Assembly (NCBI GenBank): GCA_031771865.1
Contig: JASISA010000041.1
Coordinates: 2,852,001-2,916,000 of the forward strand
DNA: 64,000 nt
From: Nothophaeocryptopus gaeumannii
Lineage: Eukaryota; Ascomycota; Dothideomycetes; Mycosphaerellales; Mycosphaerellaceae
Direction: 5' to 3'
Shown here: positions 54,189 through 64,000 of the stretch, one piece after another
Layout: each line of letters opens with the position of its first letter
Position numbering within the stretch: the stretch's first letter is position 1
The notes under the pieces: model-generated
What the model saw: only the letters and a program-made list of their open reading frames with translations
Told to the model about the DNA's origin: nothing
The model's database searches: none
Made by a program: the position numbers and the translations under genes

Positions 54189-54884
54189 TCCTTCAGCAAA
54201 CTCTCGGCCTACGATCGATATGTTCCGCCGTACCTTCCTCTCGTTAGGACTCCTTTACACCTTGCCGTCCAATCTATAGTGGCGCAAACACCCCAAATCT
54301 GTGGCTGCTGTACTGTAAGTAAAACCAAGGACCTTGGAAGCGACTTGGACTAATCAGATACAAAAAGGCGGGTGAACAGTGTGGCTGGTATCATACATCA
54401 CAGGACGGCCAAGGACTTCAATGTTCGATATATTCAATGGGATGCTCCAATTCTTGCACCAATCAATGTTAGTGAGCTACGCTCAAGTCAATGGCAGTGC
54501 AAACGTGAAGGCAGAAGATGAGGGAGACGGCGCGTGCCAAAGCAGGAGTCGTTGCGTGGAATGGAAGAGCAGAAGGCGTCCGGTGTTCACTTGCAAGATC
54601 GTCGCTTCCTTGGCAAAGCTTTGACCGCGGCATGGGCCACTTGCGAGAGTGCCCGAAGTGGTGGAAAGACGAGAACAACTTTCATCAGTTTTGGGAAATA
54701 TGCAGCCGCGGAACACAAGGTCGAGGCTGTACGCTTGGAAAGAACCCGCTTGTGTTATGGAAGTTTATTGATTACTTGAGAGATCCCGAGACTATGAGTC
54801 GAGCAAGCAGAATGCAATGAGCGAGTCGAGAAAATCACACCAGACTGCCGCCCAACAGGGCTTTTGCTACTAGCACTGTTTGCG

Positions 54885-56452
54885 TCAAGAGCACACACGA
54901 TCCACTGTGCCAGTGCTCACGCTCTTGACGGCTTGATCTCCATTGGCAAACTGTAGCATGGTTCCATTTGCCTTTACGGCAGGAACCCAGCCCAATTTAT
55001 TTGGCCCATCAAGCGGATCCTTCATGAAAGCCAACACAAGATCTTGCATCTTCCAACTCGTTTCGAACTCCAGCCCCGTCGAGCCACCCAAATTGTTCAG
55101 GCCACCCGAGCCCTGCCCATTGTCGTAGTCCTGGTGTGTCCCGAAGAGCATGGGAAGGTCCGAGCCATGGTACGCCTTCAGCCAATCCACTGGACTGACG
55201 TTCGCGAAGTCGCCGGAGTAGAGATAGCGGTAGGTCGTCAGACCCGCTTTGCTGCGGAGAGTCGTTGTTTGAGCAGCTGGACAGAAGAAAGCTACATCCG
55301 TGTACAGCTCCGCCAATGTCTGGTTTGGCGCGGTATCACTGGATGAAATCAGAGTAACGCCCTCGTTCTCGCAGGTCGATACGATTGCAGGCCGGTTTGA
55401 CATCTTGCCTTGCGCATAGCGATCGGTGTAATTTGAGTAGACAATGTTTTCATCAGCGATGGGAATAAAACTCAAGGTCCCGCGATCAGCTGTGTCTTGT
55501 GTGAGAAAGTTCGTGATGTTCTCAAACGAGACTTTGCGCATGCAATCGAGCTCTGCGGTACCGTTGTTGGCATAATCACAGCCGAGGTTACGAGCTACGA
55601 AGGAGAAGTTTGTGTGGACCTCTGACGAGAGAGCGGGACCAAGAAAGACTGTGCCGGACTCCATGAAGAAGCCATTCGCAATTGGGTCGTCAGGGTACGC
55701 GAAGTTGTGGATATCTGCAGAGACAGCGCCTGCCGATTGGCCCCATAAAGTGATTCGTGATGCTGTGGCAATGGTCAATCAACTCCACACTAAACGCTTC
55801 GCCAAGAGGACGTACGATCTCCTCCAAATTCCTCGACATGGTCTCTCACCCATTCCAATGCCATTCGTTGATCCAAAACGCCGAGATTCTGAGACTCCAG
55901 ACCGGCAGCATTTGGAAAGCCGAAGATGTTGAGACGGTATTGTGCCTCTACCACAATGTGCGACTGCGTTCTCTGAACCCAATGATTTGGTAGCTGGTAA
56001 TTCGTTTTACCCCCTGTCAAAAACCCGCCGCCATGCAGGAAGACGATGACAGGCAGGCGATGTGCTTTGATCGGCGTCCAAATACTCAGCGCAAGACAAT
56101 CTTCGGAGAGCGGTCCATAGTTCAGAGCCTGTGGCACGTGGTTCTTGAAGACTGGTGGTACATTCTTGCGATCTTGTGGGCAGGAAGCCGGATATTGCGT
56201 TGCATCGAAGACGTGGGTGTGATTACTGTCCAGCCGCTGGGGTGGGAGCCACCGTAGAGCTTCGGTAGGTGGCCTGGCATACGGGATCTCGAGGAACTCT
56301 CGAACGTCCGGTGCCGTGGCATTGATCAGACCGGGATAGATTCCGCTCGGAGCGTGCACCGTGAGACCAGCGGAGGCGGATTGATGTGTGATGTTATATG
56401 TAAAGGCCGGGATAGCCTGAGCGAAGCAGAGGGAGAAGGTCCAGATTCGCAT
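54885..56452 (-). CDS. Secreted type-B carboxylesterase/lipase
   Basis: Exon 1 is 56452-55816, intron 55815-55763 (53 bp, GTACGT to CAG), exon 2 is 55762-54885; in phase, 504 residues. The N-terminal MRIWTFSLCFAQAIPAF is a likely signal peptide. Oxyanion-hole motif FLHGGGF, EDCLALSIW signature and the elbow GGDPSRITLWGQSAGA with Ser222 are present; Glu346 (CENEGV) and His411 (AYHGSDLP) are the likely remaining triad members. Several N-glycosylation sequons (NNGT, NITN, NYTD) support secretion. The family hydrolyses a wide range of esters, so the substrate is open. No disruption seen. Confidence 0.92.
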
Positions 56453-57506
56453 CTTGCCAGCCTGGATTTTCCCAGAGTCTTTTCAATTGTCTTCTCCATG
56501 ATCGGGAGACGCTTTGATATATACCTACCTGGCTGTTGTCTTGGCTATAATTCCAGGTCGGCAGCCCATGTAACATAACGGACGAAGGAGTAATGTGCCA
56601 GTGGGGTCGTTGAGCATCCCATGGCTTCTACTGCAGCGGTTCGTGCAAGTCATGACCGCGGGTGGGTCACTGGGGACAATTACAATCCATGAGGCTGAGC
56701 GGCTGACTGACGCGACGCGCAAGCTCGCTTCGATAATTGTCCTGATGCTTAATTTCACCCGCTGAGTTGTTGAGTCTCGACGTCCAAATACCGGACAGTT
56801 TTGAAGGATTGCGGACCTGCATTAGTCCGCATATTGCATCTATCGCGAAGATTAGCCGATCGCGAGTGTGTACTGATAAGACTTGATCGGGTGGTGATGC
56901 TGATTCAGCCAGGAGGAAGATATTGGCGTGAGTGATGAGTGAGCAAAGATGTGAAAGAGACGACGACGAAGAAAGTCAATGCTCAATGGTTGGGCTTGAA
57001 GGCCTCAGGCCAAAACAAAAGCTTGGCCGCGTGACCGTCTCCGCGACATGATCTCCGCCTTCAACTCTCCTAACGTGATTACACACTTTCATTCCGTTCA
57101 TCAGCTCAGCCAAACGCGGAAACCCATATTGGATCGAGACTACTTCGAGCAAGTCCCCTGCTGGAGAGTCTCCATAGGTGCGAGCGAGAACTCCTCGGCG
57201 TTCTATGCGACATCAGGATGGCGATCAACATGCGCCTGGCCGGCACATTCAAGAGCTTCGAATGGAGGTAGTTGAGCCCAGCAATTTGAAGATACTGTGC
57301 TGTTAGACGCACAGGTCTGGAGACGATGGGAATGGGCTACACATCCGCCTTGCCGCCATCCATCCGCTGAGGTGACGCAACGGGTCCATCATGCTGGTGG
57401 ACTTGCAGTGACGTTCACAGTACAAGGGTAGGTACACGTACTAACAGAATATCCGGATGCACGGCTTGATCGCTCTCAAGTAAGTTCTCAAAGAGCATCC
57501 TGCATC
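56453..57506. other. No supported gene
   Basis: Spacer between divergently oriented esterase and dehydrogenase relic. No feature recognised. Confidence 0.45.
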
Positions 57507-58413
57507 ATGAAAGCCATAGGAGTACAGAAGTATGGAGCAGTTGAAACTTGGTCGGCCTGGAAGTCCCCAAGCCGACAGAGCTCAGCGAAAATGACCTCCT
57601 GATCCAGTAAGTCAACATCAGCAGGCAGACAACGGACGAATCTGACAAACCGCAGAGTTGAAGCATGCTCCGTCAACCCCGTCGATACCAAAGTCCGCGC
57701 CGGAACGTACGATGATTACCCAGACTTCTACGATCGAACCCCCTCCTTCCCGCACGTCCTCGGATACGACGGAGCAGGTATCATTGCAGATAAGGGCGAT
57801 CAAGTACACAACTTCCAGGTTGGCGAGGAGGTCTTCTACTCGGGTAGTCCGATCAGGCAAGGCTCAAATGCAGAATACCAGGTGGTGGACGGCAGGAGTG
57901 TGGCACGGAAGCCAAAGAGTCTGAGCCCGGTACAAGATCACAGCCTGGGAGGCGCTGGTTGAACGACTGGGCATCCAGAAGACCGAGAACTCTGGCATAC
58001 TCATTGTCAATGGCGCAGGCGGCGTGGGCTCTGTTGCATCACAAATCGCTCGATCCGTACTGCAGCTACCAGTCGTAGTCACAACCACTTCAAGAGAAGA
58101 GACCACAGCTTGGAGCAAAGAGATGGGCGCGACGCACACCGTCAATCATCGTGAAGATGTGGTGAAGCAGGTGAAAGATCTGAACCTGGACCCGCCGATC
58201 AGATATGTCATCATCACCCATACACCTGCGTCGAAGTACATCAAAGATTCTGCCGCCATATGCGCGCCGTTCGGCAAAGTGTGTAGCATTGTGCAAGATC
58301 AGGAGATTCCGATGTATGACACCGAATGGATGGCAAAGTCATTGACATACGTCTGGTGTGTGTTGGGGACGAAGCCATATTACGGCATTGAGCCAGAGTC
58401 ACATGGTAAAATT
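57507..58413 (+). pseudogene. Zinc-type alcohol dehydrogenase / quinone reductase (MDR family), broken and truncated
   Basis: It starts MKAIGVQKYGAVE at 57507. One base is missing near 57548, after which the family frame resumes as LVGLEVPKPTELSENDLLIQ. A 49-bp intron at 57607-57655 (GTAAGT to CAG) restores VEACSVNPVDTKVRAGTYDD and FPHVLGYDGAGIIADKGDQV. After KSLSPVQ about eight residues (roughly AAAMPLTT in the family) are deleted with a frame change at about 57935, then ITAWEALVERLGIQKTENSG, the nucleotide-binding GILIVNGAGGVGSVASQIAR and EMGATHTVNHREDVVKQV follow. Similarity stops abruptly at GIEPESHGKI (about 58413), leaving the last ~60 residues absent. The DUF3435 gene begins 450 bp further. 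Confidence 0.85.
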
Positions 58414-58862
58414 CGTCGTTGCCATGTGGTCGCGCTTTCGAGCCACAGTCTGATTCGACGAGCCCCGTGTTGTACGTCTTAGTCCCGCATTAGCCCCATC
58501 AGACGTTCGCCAACTAACGCAATCGCAGCGATTCACGGTCAATGCATTTTTGACTCCCCCGGGTCGGGGATACGTTTTTCCAGTTTCTGTAGCCGGCTTC
58601 TGGCTTCCTGTATCCGTACACACAGATCTCAGACCTCCACGACAGAGTTGATCTTTTGCATAATTCTGCTTCATGGATTCCCGATGTTGCTGCGAGGCGC
58701 AGCCATGCGGCGCCATCTGTTCAACCGACACGGGGCTGACCGTCGTCTGTATGCGAAACCCCGTGGGACAAGGACTCTCTATAGTGACTTCTTTCCGCTG
58801 CTCCTGTTGGGTTTCGCCACACTCTCTACATCTTCGCAAGCACCTCCGTACAGCCCCAAAAC
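58414..58862. other. Junction region between dehydrogenase relic and recombinase
   Basis: No supported gene. This is where the left end of a possible insertion would lie. No clear terminal inverted repeat or TTAC-type motif was found by eye. Confidence 0.4.
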
Positions 58863-61437
58863 ATGGACTCTGATGATCTGGCCGAGATGGATGCGATTCG
58901 CAAACTCCATCAACAGCAGGACACCGGGTATACATTATCCTTGGAAGATCACTGCGCACCGGCGTACCGAAAGTGCCTCAAAGTTGTCAGATTGGCGTGG
59001 ATTCTTTACTGCTCGAAGGCCGGTGGTTCTCCTGCAGATCCCTCTGATCCATTCTCTTCGTTTCCAACGGAGTCGTCGCTGGAGGGTTTTCTGCGGTTCC
59101 TTCTACTCACGAGGAAAGGCAAGCTCAGCAAAGGATTGTGCGTTGTAACGCTCAAGAAGTATCTCACCAATCTCAACAAGCTTGTGCAAGACAGACATGG
59201 CCAAGGTATCGGCGGTCCGAGGCTGAATCGATTGAGGAAGTTCATCGATCAAGGCCTGGTCAGCAAAGGTGCTTCGCGTTTGGCCATGTCTAAGGCGGTC
59301 GCGAACACTGCGGTGGTTCGCGACATATTGCACTATCTCTGGGCCTTGGACGAATACGAGTTCGCTCATCCGCGGACTCGGTTGCAACTTTCGATTGCAA
59401 TGCTTCTGCTGCTCTACTGTGGAGTGCGTCCCGGAGAAATCGTCGAGTCGTCCGATCACCCAGGCAGCAACGAAGGGATCCTTTATAAAGATTTGGAAGT
59501 CACTGTGCTCAACGAGAACGGCAAACGGCGCTTGGCCATTGCAATTAACTTTCGCAATCGCAAGGGCGATCGTGGCATGGACCGTGACGAGTAAGTCCTC
59601 CTGTCGCTCTTATGACATGCACTAACCGCTGGTGGCAGTATTGGCATGTTTCTCCTTGAAGACCGCGAGCATCCTGAATTATGCCCCATCGCACAGCTTC
59701 TCGCCCTGGCCATTGCCGACCGCGCGCTGGTCGGCGTTGAGCACCCTGACGATCTCAAACGCATTTCTACTCCAAGTGGCCGGCGCACCGCTCTAGTGCG
59801 CATTCGTGACGAGATGAGGGACATTCCCGTTCTCCGATGCCTTGAGGGACGCGGCCTTCCGATCTCTTCGACCCGCATTATGAAGAGCAACGCTTTGAAC
59901 TGTGAGCTAGAGTCGCTTGGGCAACGTGCCGGATACGCGAAAAGGTTCTCTGCATATGCAATCCGTAGGGGTCATGGCAATCTACTCGATAGTAAGTTAT
60001 CCTGTTAGCCATTTTGCCCACGACTAACGGTCTCCCAGAGCATGTCTCCGCAGCCCTACGCCAAAAGCGGATGGGGCACCAGCACGCCAGCACATTCCAG
60101 CATTACATCTCAGCGTACTCGAGCGTCGACGGGCAATCGGTCGTACTAGGTCGACCTATGGAACAAGACACATTGGATCATCTTGCGTCGATGGCAACTC
60201 GAGTGGATCTAAACGCACCAAAACCCCACGGCGCGTCTTTAACACACGTTGGGCGCCAGTGTAAACGTACCGGTCTTCACGCCTTCCGTGACGCGAGCCG
60301 CAAGTACTTCGACTCTGATGCAGCTTTCGCATCGATGGCGATACAGCATTCGGACTCGGAAATTGGTCAAGAAAAATAGGTCCGAGTACACCATGAGAGT
60401 AATTGACCGACCCCCGACCAATGACACTTTCAAGACGTATTTGCAATGGGACCCAGATCGCAGCAGGGTGATAGATACCTTCTATCATCGTCCCTCTAAT
60501 CAGCATCCGCGGATCAATGAGATCATTGAACCCCTCGTTGCAATCGCACATCCGCAACGCTCCACGTGGAGATACCCAGGGACTGTTGTTTGCAGTGATG
60601 GTACCTGCTACTGCGGTCACAGTCAGTCACGGTAAGTGTGCCCTGGATTAGAAAGTCGCCACGGCTGATCGCAACATTAGGAGTCGAGACAACTTGTCTT
60701 TCAACATGCACCTGCTTGCTTGTTTCATGGGTCGACGGCAACAAAGAGAGCGCGACAACATGGCTCAAGAAATACAAAAGAGGCATTTATTCTGCCCAAT
60801 GGAGAAGTGTTGTGTGAAGCTGCAAGGCATGCATCTTGCGCGCATTGCAGAGCATTTCCACAAACACTTGGCGGCGTGTTCTGCCGAAGGACACTGTCCA
60901 TGGCCACGTTGTGGCAAAACGGCTCTCTCGGGGGATGAAATTCTCCACCATGCTCTGCAAAGCCACTGCATACCGGTCCCTCTGACACTGCCGCAATCTC
61001 ACTATTGTTATGAATGCCGAGCATTCTTTGACACCACCGCCGACTGGGATTGCCATTGCGCCGAACACCTTGAAGCCATCGATATGTTTTGTGGTCAAAT
61101 CCTCCGAAGAGACGTAGTAATAAAAGCGTCACGTTGCCTTTTCTGCCTTGGTCAGAGATCCTTGCCACCAGGCAAACGGGCGCAGCCCTTCGGAACACAG
61201 AGCATGTTCACTATGCACTTGGCAGATCACCTTCAGCATGTTCAGGACTGGCCTCTAGAATGCCCACACCCGCTCTGCAATCAGTTGGTTGAATCTGCGA
61301 CACACTTCTGGGACCACGGTCATGTCGTCCACGGCCTACTCAAGCCCAGCACGAAAAGCAAAGCCTTCTTAAGGTCTTTGGAGCGCGCAGGTGGGATGCC
61401 TTCTTTGAATTCAAAATGCAGCAGTCACGCATCATGA
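58863..61437 (+). CDS. DUF3435 tyrosine recombinase (captain-like) with C-terminal C2H2 fingers; one frame break
   Basis: Four exons: 58863-59590, 59639-59991, 60039-60631, 60681-61437, with introns of 48, 47 and 49 bp, all GTAAGT to CAG/TAG. The phases fit except for one base too many in the A-run near 60370; without it the product has about 809 residues. The N-terminal half is a DUF3435/FluG-type domain with tyrosine-recombinase residues Arg189 (YCGVRPGEIVES), Arg352/353 (AYAIRRGHGNLLD), His374 (RMGHQHASTF) and candidate nucleophile Tyr383 (FQHYISAYSSVD). The C-terminal ~250 residues hold about five C2H2-like units (for example HYCYECRAFFDTTADWDCHC, LECPHPLCNQLVES). DUF3435 proteins include Starship captains, but fingered versions are also common without a known element. 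As it stands the frame break removes the fingers. Confidence 0.82.
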
Positions 61438-62035
61438 TCAAGATCAGGGAGTGTGAGTGCGGACAGCAAGGTGGCGACAAAGTGCTTCCAGGGCAAAAGT
61501 GTTTATGGACATTGAAGATGATGAATCTGAGGTCGATGAACGCCATGCTATATGGTCAGGCGTGACACATTGATTGGTCCAACCCAGATTGTATCAAACT
61601 GAAGTATTTGCGTGCAACCCATGATTTTCGTTCACTGCCTTCCCCAAGGCATTCGCACGCCCATGTCTCTTAGTCTCTTGGTGAGATCATGGCCGCCATT
61701 TTGCGGACATCAATCGACTTTGTGCCTAACTCCTTCCGGCGGTCTGGAACGTTGCCGCACCGTCCTCAGACTATACCACCCATCGTGCTGTTTCACTACC
61801 CATTCCGTAGGTATTGACACATCACCCAACTTTTCTTCAAAATCTGTCATCTTCGGACATCCATTATAGCTCGGTCCGCTTCGAACAGCCTCTTTACGCG
61901 TGAGTACGCAAGGTCGTTAGCTTCAGCAGCCCCTCTATGCAGAGTCCTTGAAATAAGCCTTCTCAAACAGTCGTCATAATCGAATTCCGCGGCTTCATTT
62001 AAGCCTGAGATCTCTCTACTGCTGAGCTCAAGGGT
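61438..62035. other. No supported gene
   Basis: Between the recombinase and the ankyrin remnant. Nothing recognised. Confidence 0.5.
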
Positions 62036-62425
62036 CTAATCGACTAGGTCTTCAGGTGTTTGGCCGTCCTTGTCCCGACCTATGGGCCTTGAGCAGAGAG
62101 GTAGTAGACATGCAACGATGTCAACATGCCCCTCCGCCCGAGGTAACCACGCACTCGACTTGACAGCATAATGTAATAGCGCTTGACCGAGACTGTCGCG
62201 GACGCCAATCTTAGCACCCTTCTGTACTAGATGTCGCACGAGTTGAACAAGGCCGGGTGTGCAAGCCATATGCAGGACCGAAAATCCTGCAAGAGGCTCT
62301 GGATACGGTCGAAAGATATCTGCACCATGCAGTATCAGAAAGTGGGCTAGCTCTTCATGTCCGTGACTGACAGCGATCTGTAACGTAAACCGCGGGGAAG
62401 TGCACCAGGCGCAGAAGTGCACCAC
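62036..62425 (-). pseudogene. Ankyrin-repeat protein remnant
   Basis: From about 62379 down to a stop at 62036 the minus strand reads LQIAVSHGHEELAHFLILHG, then GFSVLHMACTPGLVQLVRHL, VRDSLGQALLHYAVKSSAWL and DKDGQTPEDLVD, i.e. about three to four ankyrin repeats. The reading frame continues upstream into the left arm of the 46-bp inverted repeat (62380-62425), where ankyrin similarity ends, so the N-terminal part is missing. Ankyrin proteins are common in fungal accessory regions; no role can be assigned. Confidence 0.7.
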
Positions 62426-62885
62426 CTACGCCGAGCGTGATGAACTATTCGCACTTAGTACCAGTAGTACTGTAGACATGATGTATCATACGCACATGGA
62501 AAGCAACACATCACTTGATATAATGCCAACATCGGGGCAAAACATATATCTACGCTCTTGGGATGGAAGAGGTACAACATCCGGACCGCTCTTATGATCC
62601 TTGAAAATGTACATCACCATTTGTGCCAATAGGATAGAGAAGTCCTTAGTGTTGCTTGTCTTGGCAAAAACAGGTTATGCAAGAAAAATGAGTGGTAAGA
62701 GGCGATAGAACATCTATAGAGTATCAAAATCGGGATAGAGCTAGAAGAAGTGCTTGTGAAGGATTCTGTATAATCAGAAATCTATTGAAGTGAATTGCGG
62801 TCGAGATGAAGGTGTTTCTGCAAAGCCTTGGCGAGCGTTGTGGTGCACTTCTGCGCCTGGTGCACTTCCCCGCGGTTTACGTTAC
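62380..62885. repeat. Segment bounded by perfect 46-bp inverted repeats
   Basis: The left arm 62380-62425 begins GTAACGTAAACCGCGGGGAA and its exact reverse complement lies at 62840-62885. The 414-bp interior is AT-richer and lacks a gene. Within each arm GTGCACTTC occurs twice. No target-site duplication is visible (CAGCGATCT left, GCCAAGAAG right). It may be a small non-autonomous DNA transposon or a fold-back rearrangement product. Confidence 0.85.
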
Positions 62886-62894
62886 GCCAAGAAG

Positions 62895-63950
62895 ATGAAG
62901 CAACGGCTGCTGAAGTACGGCTTCACCCGCTCGTTCCAGCTCAACAAGGATATGAGCAGACAAGACAAGCTGACGACGTGGATTGAGTATCTGGGCTATG
63001 AATACCGGTTCTACGACAATGAAGCAAGCTTTGTGGAACGAGTCCAACCACAGCACGACAGAGCCTGGCAGAAACTCACGGACTCTAATATCCTGGGACC
63101 TGAAGAGAGTTATGAAGGTATATGCAACATTCAAACTGCATTTCGCGATGCAAATGAAGGCGAAAGGCTTGAGAAGGCTGAGCGGTCCGCGACGGCAGCC
63201 GTCTCTTCGGCTTCCAAAGCTTTTATCAGACAGGGAGGGACATCGTCTGAAAATAAAAGCCGTAAACGCCTAATGGCTGCGCAATCTCGACTGGACGAGG
63301 TAGAGGAAAGGCACAGGCTCATAAAAACGCGCAACGCGGCTATCACCGCCTTTCTTCAACGGATACAGAGCTATCGTAATGCGAAGCGCAAGGCCGAACG
63401 CCATGTTCACCTCTTGAGATGGATCCAGCAGCAGATTTTGCTGATTGAGCTCGAGTTCAGATCCTCGGACAGCGTCGACATCACTAGAGGGCTAAAACGT
63501 AAACGATCCGAACAGCCTGAAGGAGCATAGCCTTCACAACTGTGCGGTCATGGCTTTAGTAATAGGCAACTGTTTCCAGTGTGCACAATGGCCACGAGTC
63601 ATACCGATCAACTGCAGACATCCAGACATTGCAACCACGAGATGAATGGCGATGAGCTACCTCCTAAGAGACGGAGATACGGTGGCCGCAGTCTGACTCA
63701 GAGACAATCCACCATGTTAGCGACATCGGCCACGAGTAAAGAAATTCGTGAGATCGTTGGAGGTAATGCAAAAGGGACAGATATTCCAGAAGCTAGCAAT
63801 GCCTTGCCCTCTGGGTTGGCGCAAGACTCCAAACCACTTCGTCGCAGTGCAAGGATTGTAGAAAAGAACGAACGAGAGCCGCTGCGTCACATGACGGGAG
63901 CTAAGAGTAAAAGTAGGACCACAAGTGTACACTGCCCTGTCATCATGTAA
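62895..63950 (+). pseudogene. Conserved fungal coiled-coil protein, 5' end replaced, one in-frame TAG
   Basis: The first ATG after the inverted repeat (62895) reads MKQRLLKYGFTRSFQLNKDM, followed by RQDKLTTWIEYLGYEYRFYD, a segment I associate with a widespread fungal hypothetical family. The region RLMAAQSRLDEVEERHRLIK is coiled-coil-like; LLRWIQQQILLIELEF closes the folded part. The frame meets TAG at 63528-63530, but the same frame continues through DELPPKRRRYGGRSL and SKPLRRSARIVEKN to a TAA at 63950, as a basic tail would. GTAAGC at 63947 could be a donor leading beyond the window. Upstream N-terminal residues are probably lost at the inverted repeat. Confidence 0.55.
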
Positions 63951-64000
63951 GCTCAGCAAATGGAGGGTCATGAGAGGAGCGGAGATATGGTTTCAGCGCG

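Larger units (their letters stand above)
53068..54884. other. Gene-free region with small repeats
   Basis: Upstream of the Ayg1-like gene. It contains two imperfect direct repeats, a 22-bp palindrome and a 34-bp tandem repeat (separate entries) in AT-richer DNA, but no supported gene. Confidence 0.5.

Noticed and set aside
58399..58959. 186-codon minus-strand frame across the dehydrogenase/recombinase junction
   Set aside because: It overlaps both genes' ends antisense, is Arg/Cys-rich and has no family features; a shadow frame.
62380..62885. Autonomous DNA transposon
   Set aside because: The interior is 414 bp with no transposase-like frame and no target duplication, so at most a non-autonomous element.

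Overview
The window reads as nuclear DNA of a filamentous ascomycete, most likely a Dothideomycete (Mycosphaerellales/Capnodiales-like; inferred from gene types, no search run). Supporting signs are short GT-AG introns of 47-115 bp with GTAAGT-type donors, a PTH11-type membrane receptor, typical fungal families (HUL5, NAT, Aha1, Mrp10, Ayg1-like hydrolase), and strong CpA-to-TpA mutation (RIP) in repeats.

Layout. 0-19 kb holds ordinary genes with scattered broken ones: PTH11-like receptor (25-1641), a broken minus-strand gene converging on it, tRNA-Val(CAC) at 2749, a frame-broken acidic protein, HUL5 (7138-10515), a basic/Ser-rich protein, an FLVCR-like MFS transporter, a Lys-rich ORF, a RIP-mutated TauD-type dioxygenase fragment, an arylamine N-acetyltransferase, and a badly damaged AlaX-type tRNA-editing gene.

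20.2-29.4 kb is a transposon nest. A Tad1-like LINE flanked by a 13-bp target duplication carries its ORF1 on the left and a RIP-mutated ORF2 tail plus (TTA)n on the right. Inside it sits a minus-strand Ty3/gypsy chromovirus (21261-27915) whose two LTRs share R-U5 but not U3, and which carries an extra antisense ORF with a Zn2Cys6-like cluster. A 348-bp solo LTR with its own GAATC duplication sits in the RIP-mutated LINE tail.

29.5-33.2 kb has a two-exon unknown protein and a DNAJC28-like (DUF1992) protein; 33.2-39.6 kb is nearly gene-free. 39.6-56.5 kb is a gene-dense housekeeping block: a zinc-finger-like gene interrupted by two in-frame TAG codons, a 1.05-kb-residue disordered protein divergent from MRP10 (three small exons), Aha1, a SET protein, an Ayg1-like hydrolase and a secreted carboxylesterase.

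57.5-64 kb is again accessory: an alcohol dehydrogenase relic is cut off at about 58413, and 450 bp later a DUF3435 tyrosine recombinase (the family of Starship captains) with C-terminal C2H2 fingers reads away from the cut. It is followed by an ankyrin remnant, a perfect 46-bp inverted repeat, and a conserved fungal protein with one in-frame TAG. This right end, with the retroelement's antisense ORF, is the most interesting part. A recurring theme is genes broken by one base or one TAG/TAA; real decay and sequencing indels cannot be told apart from this window alone.
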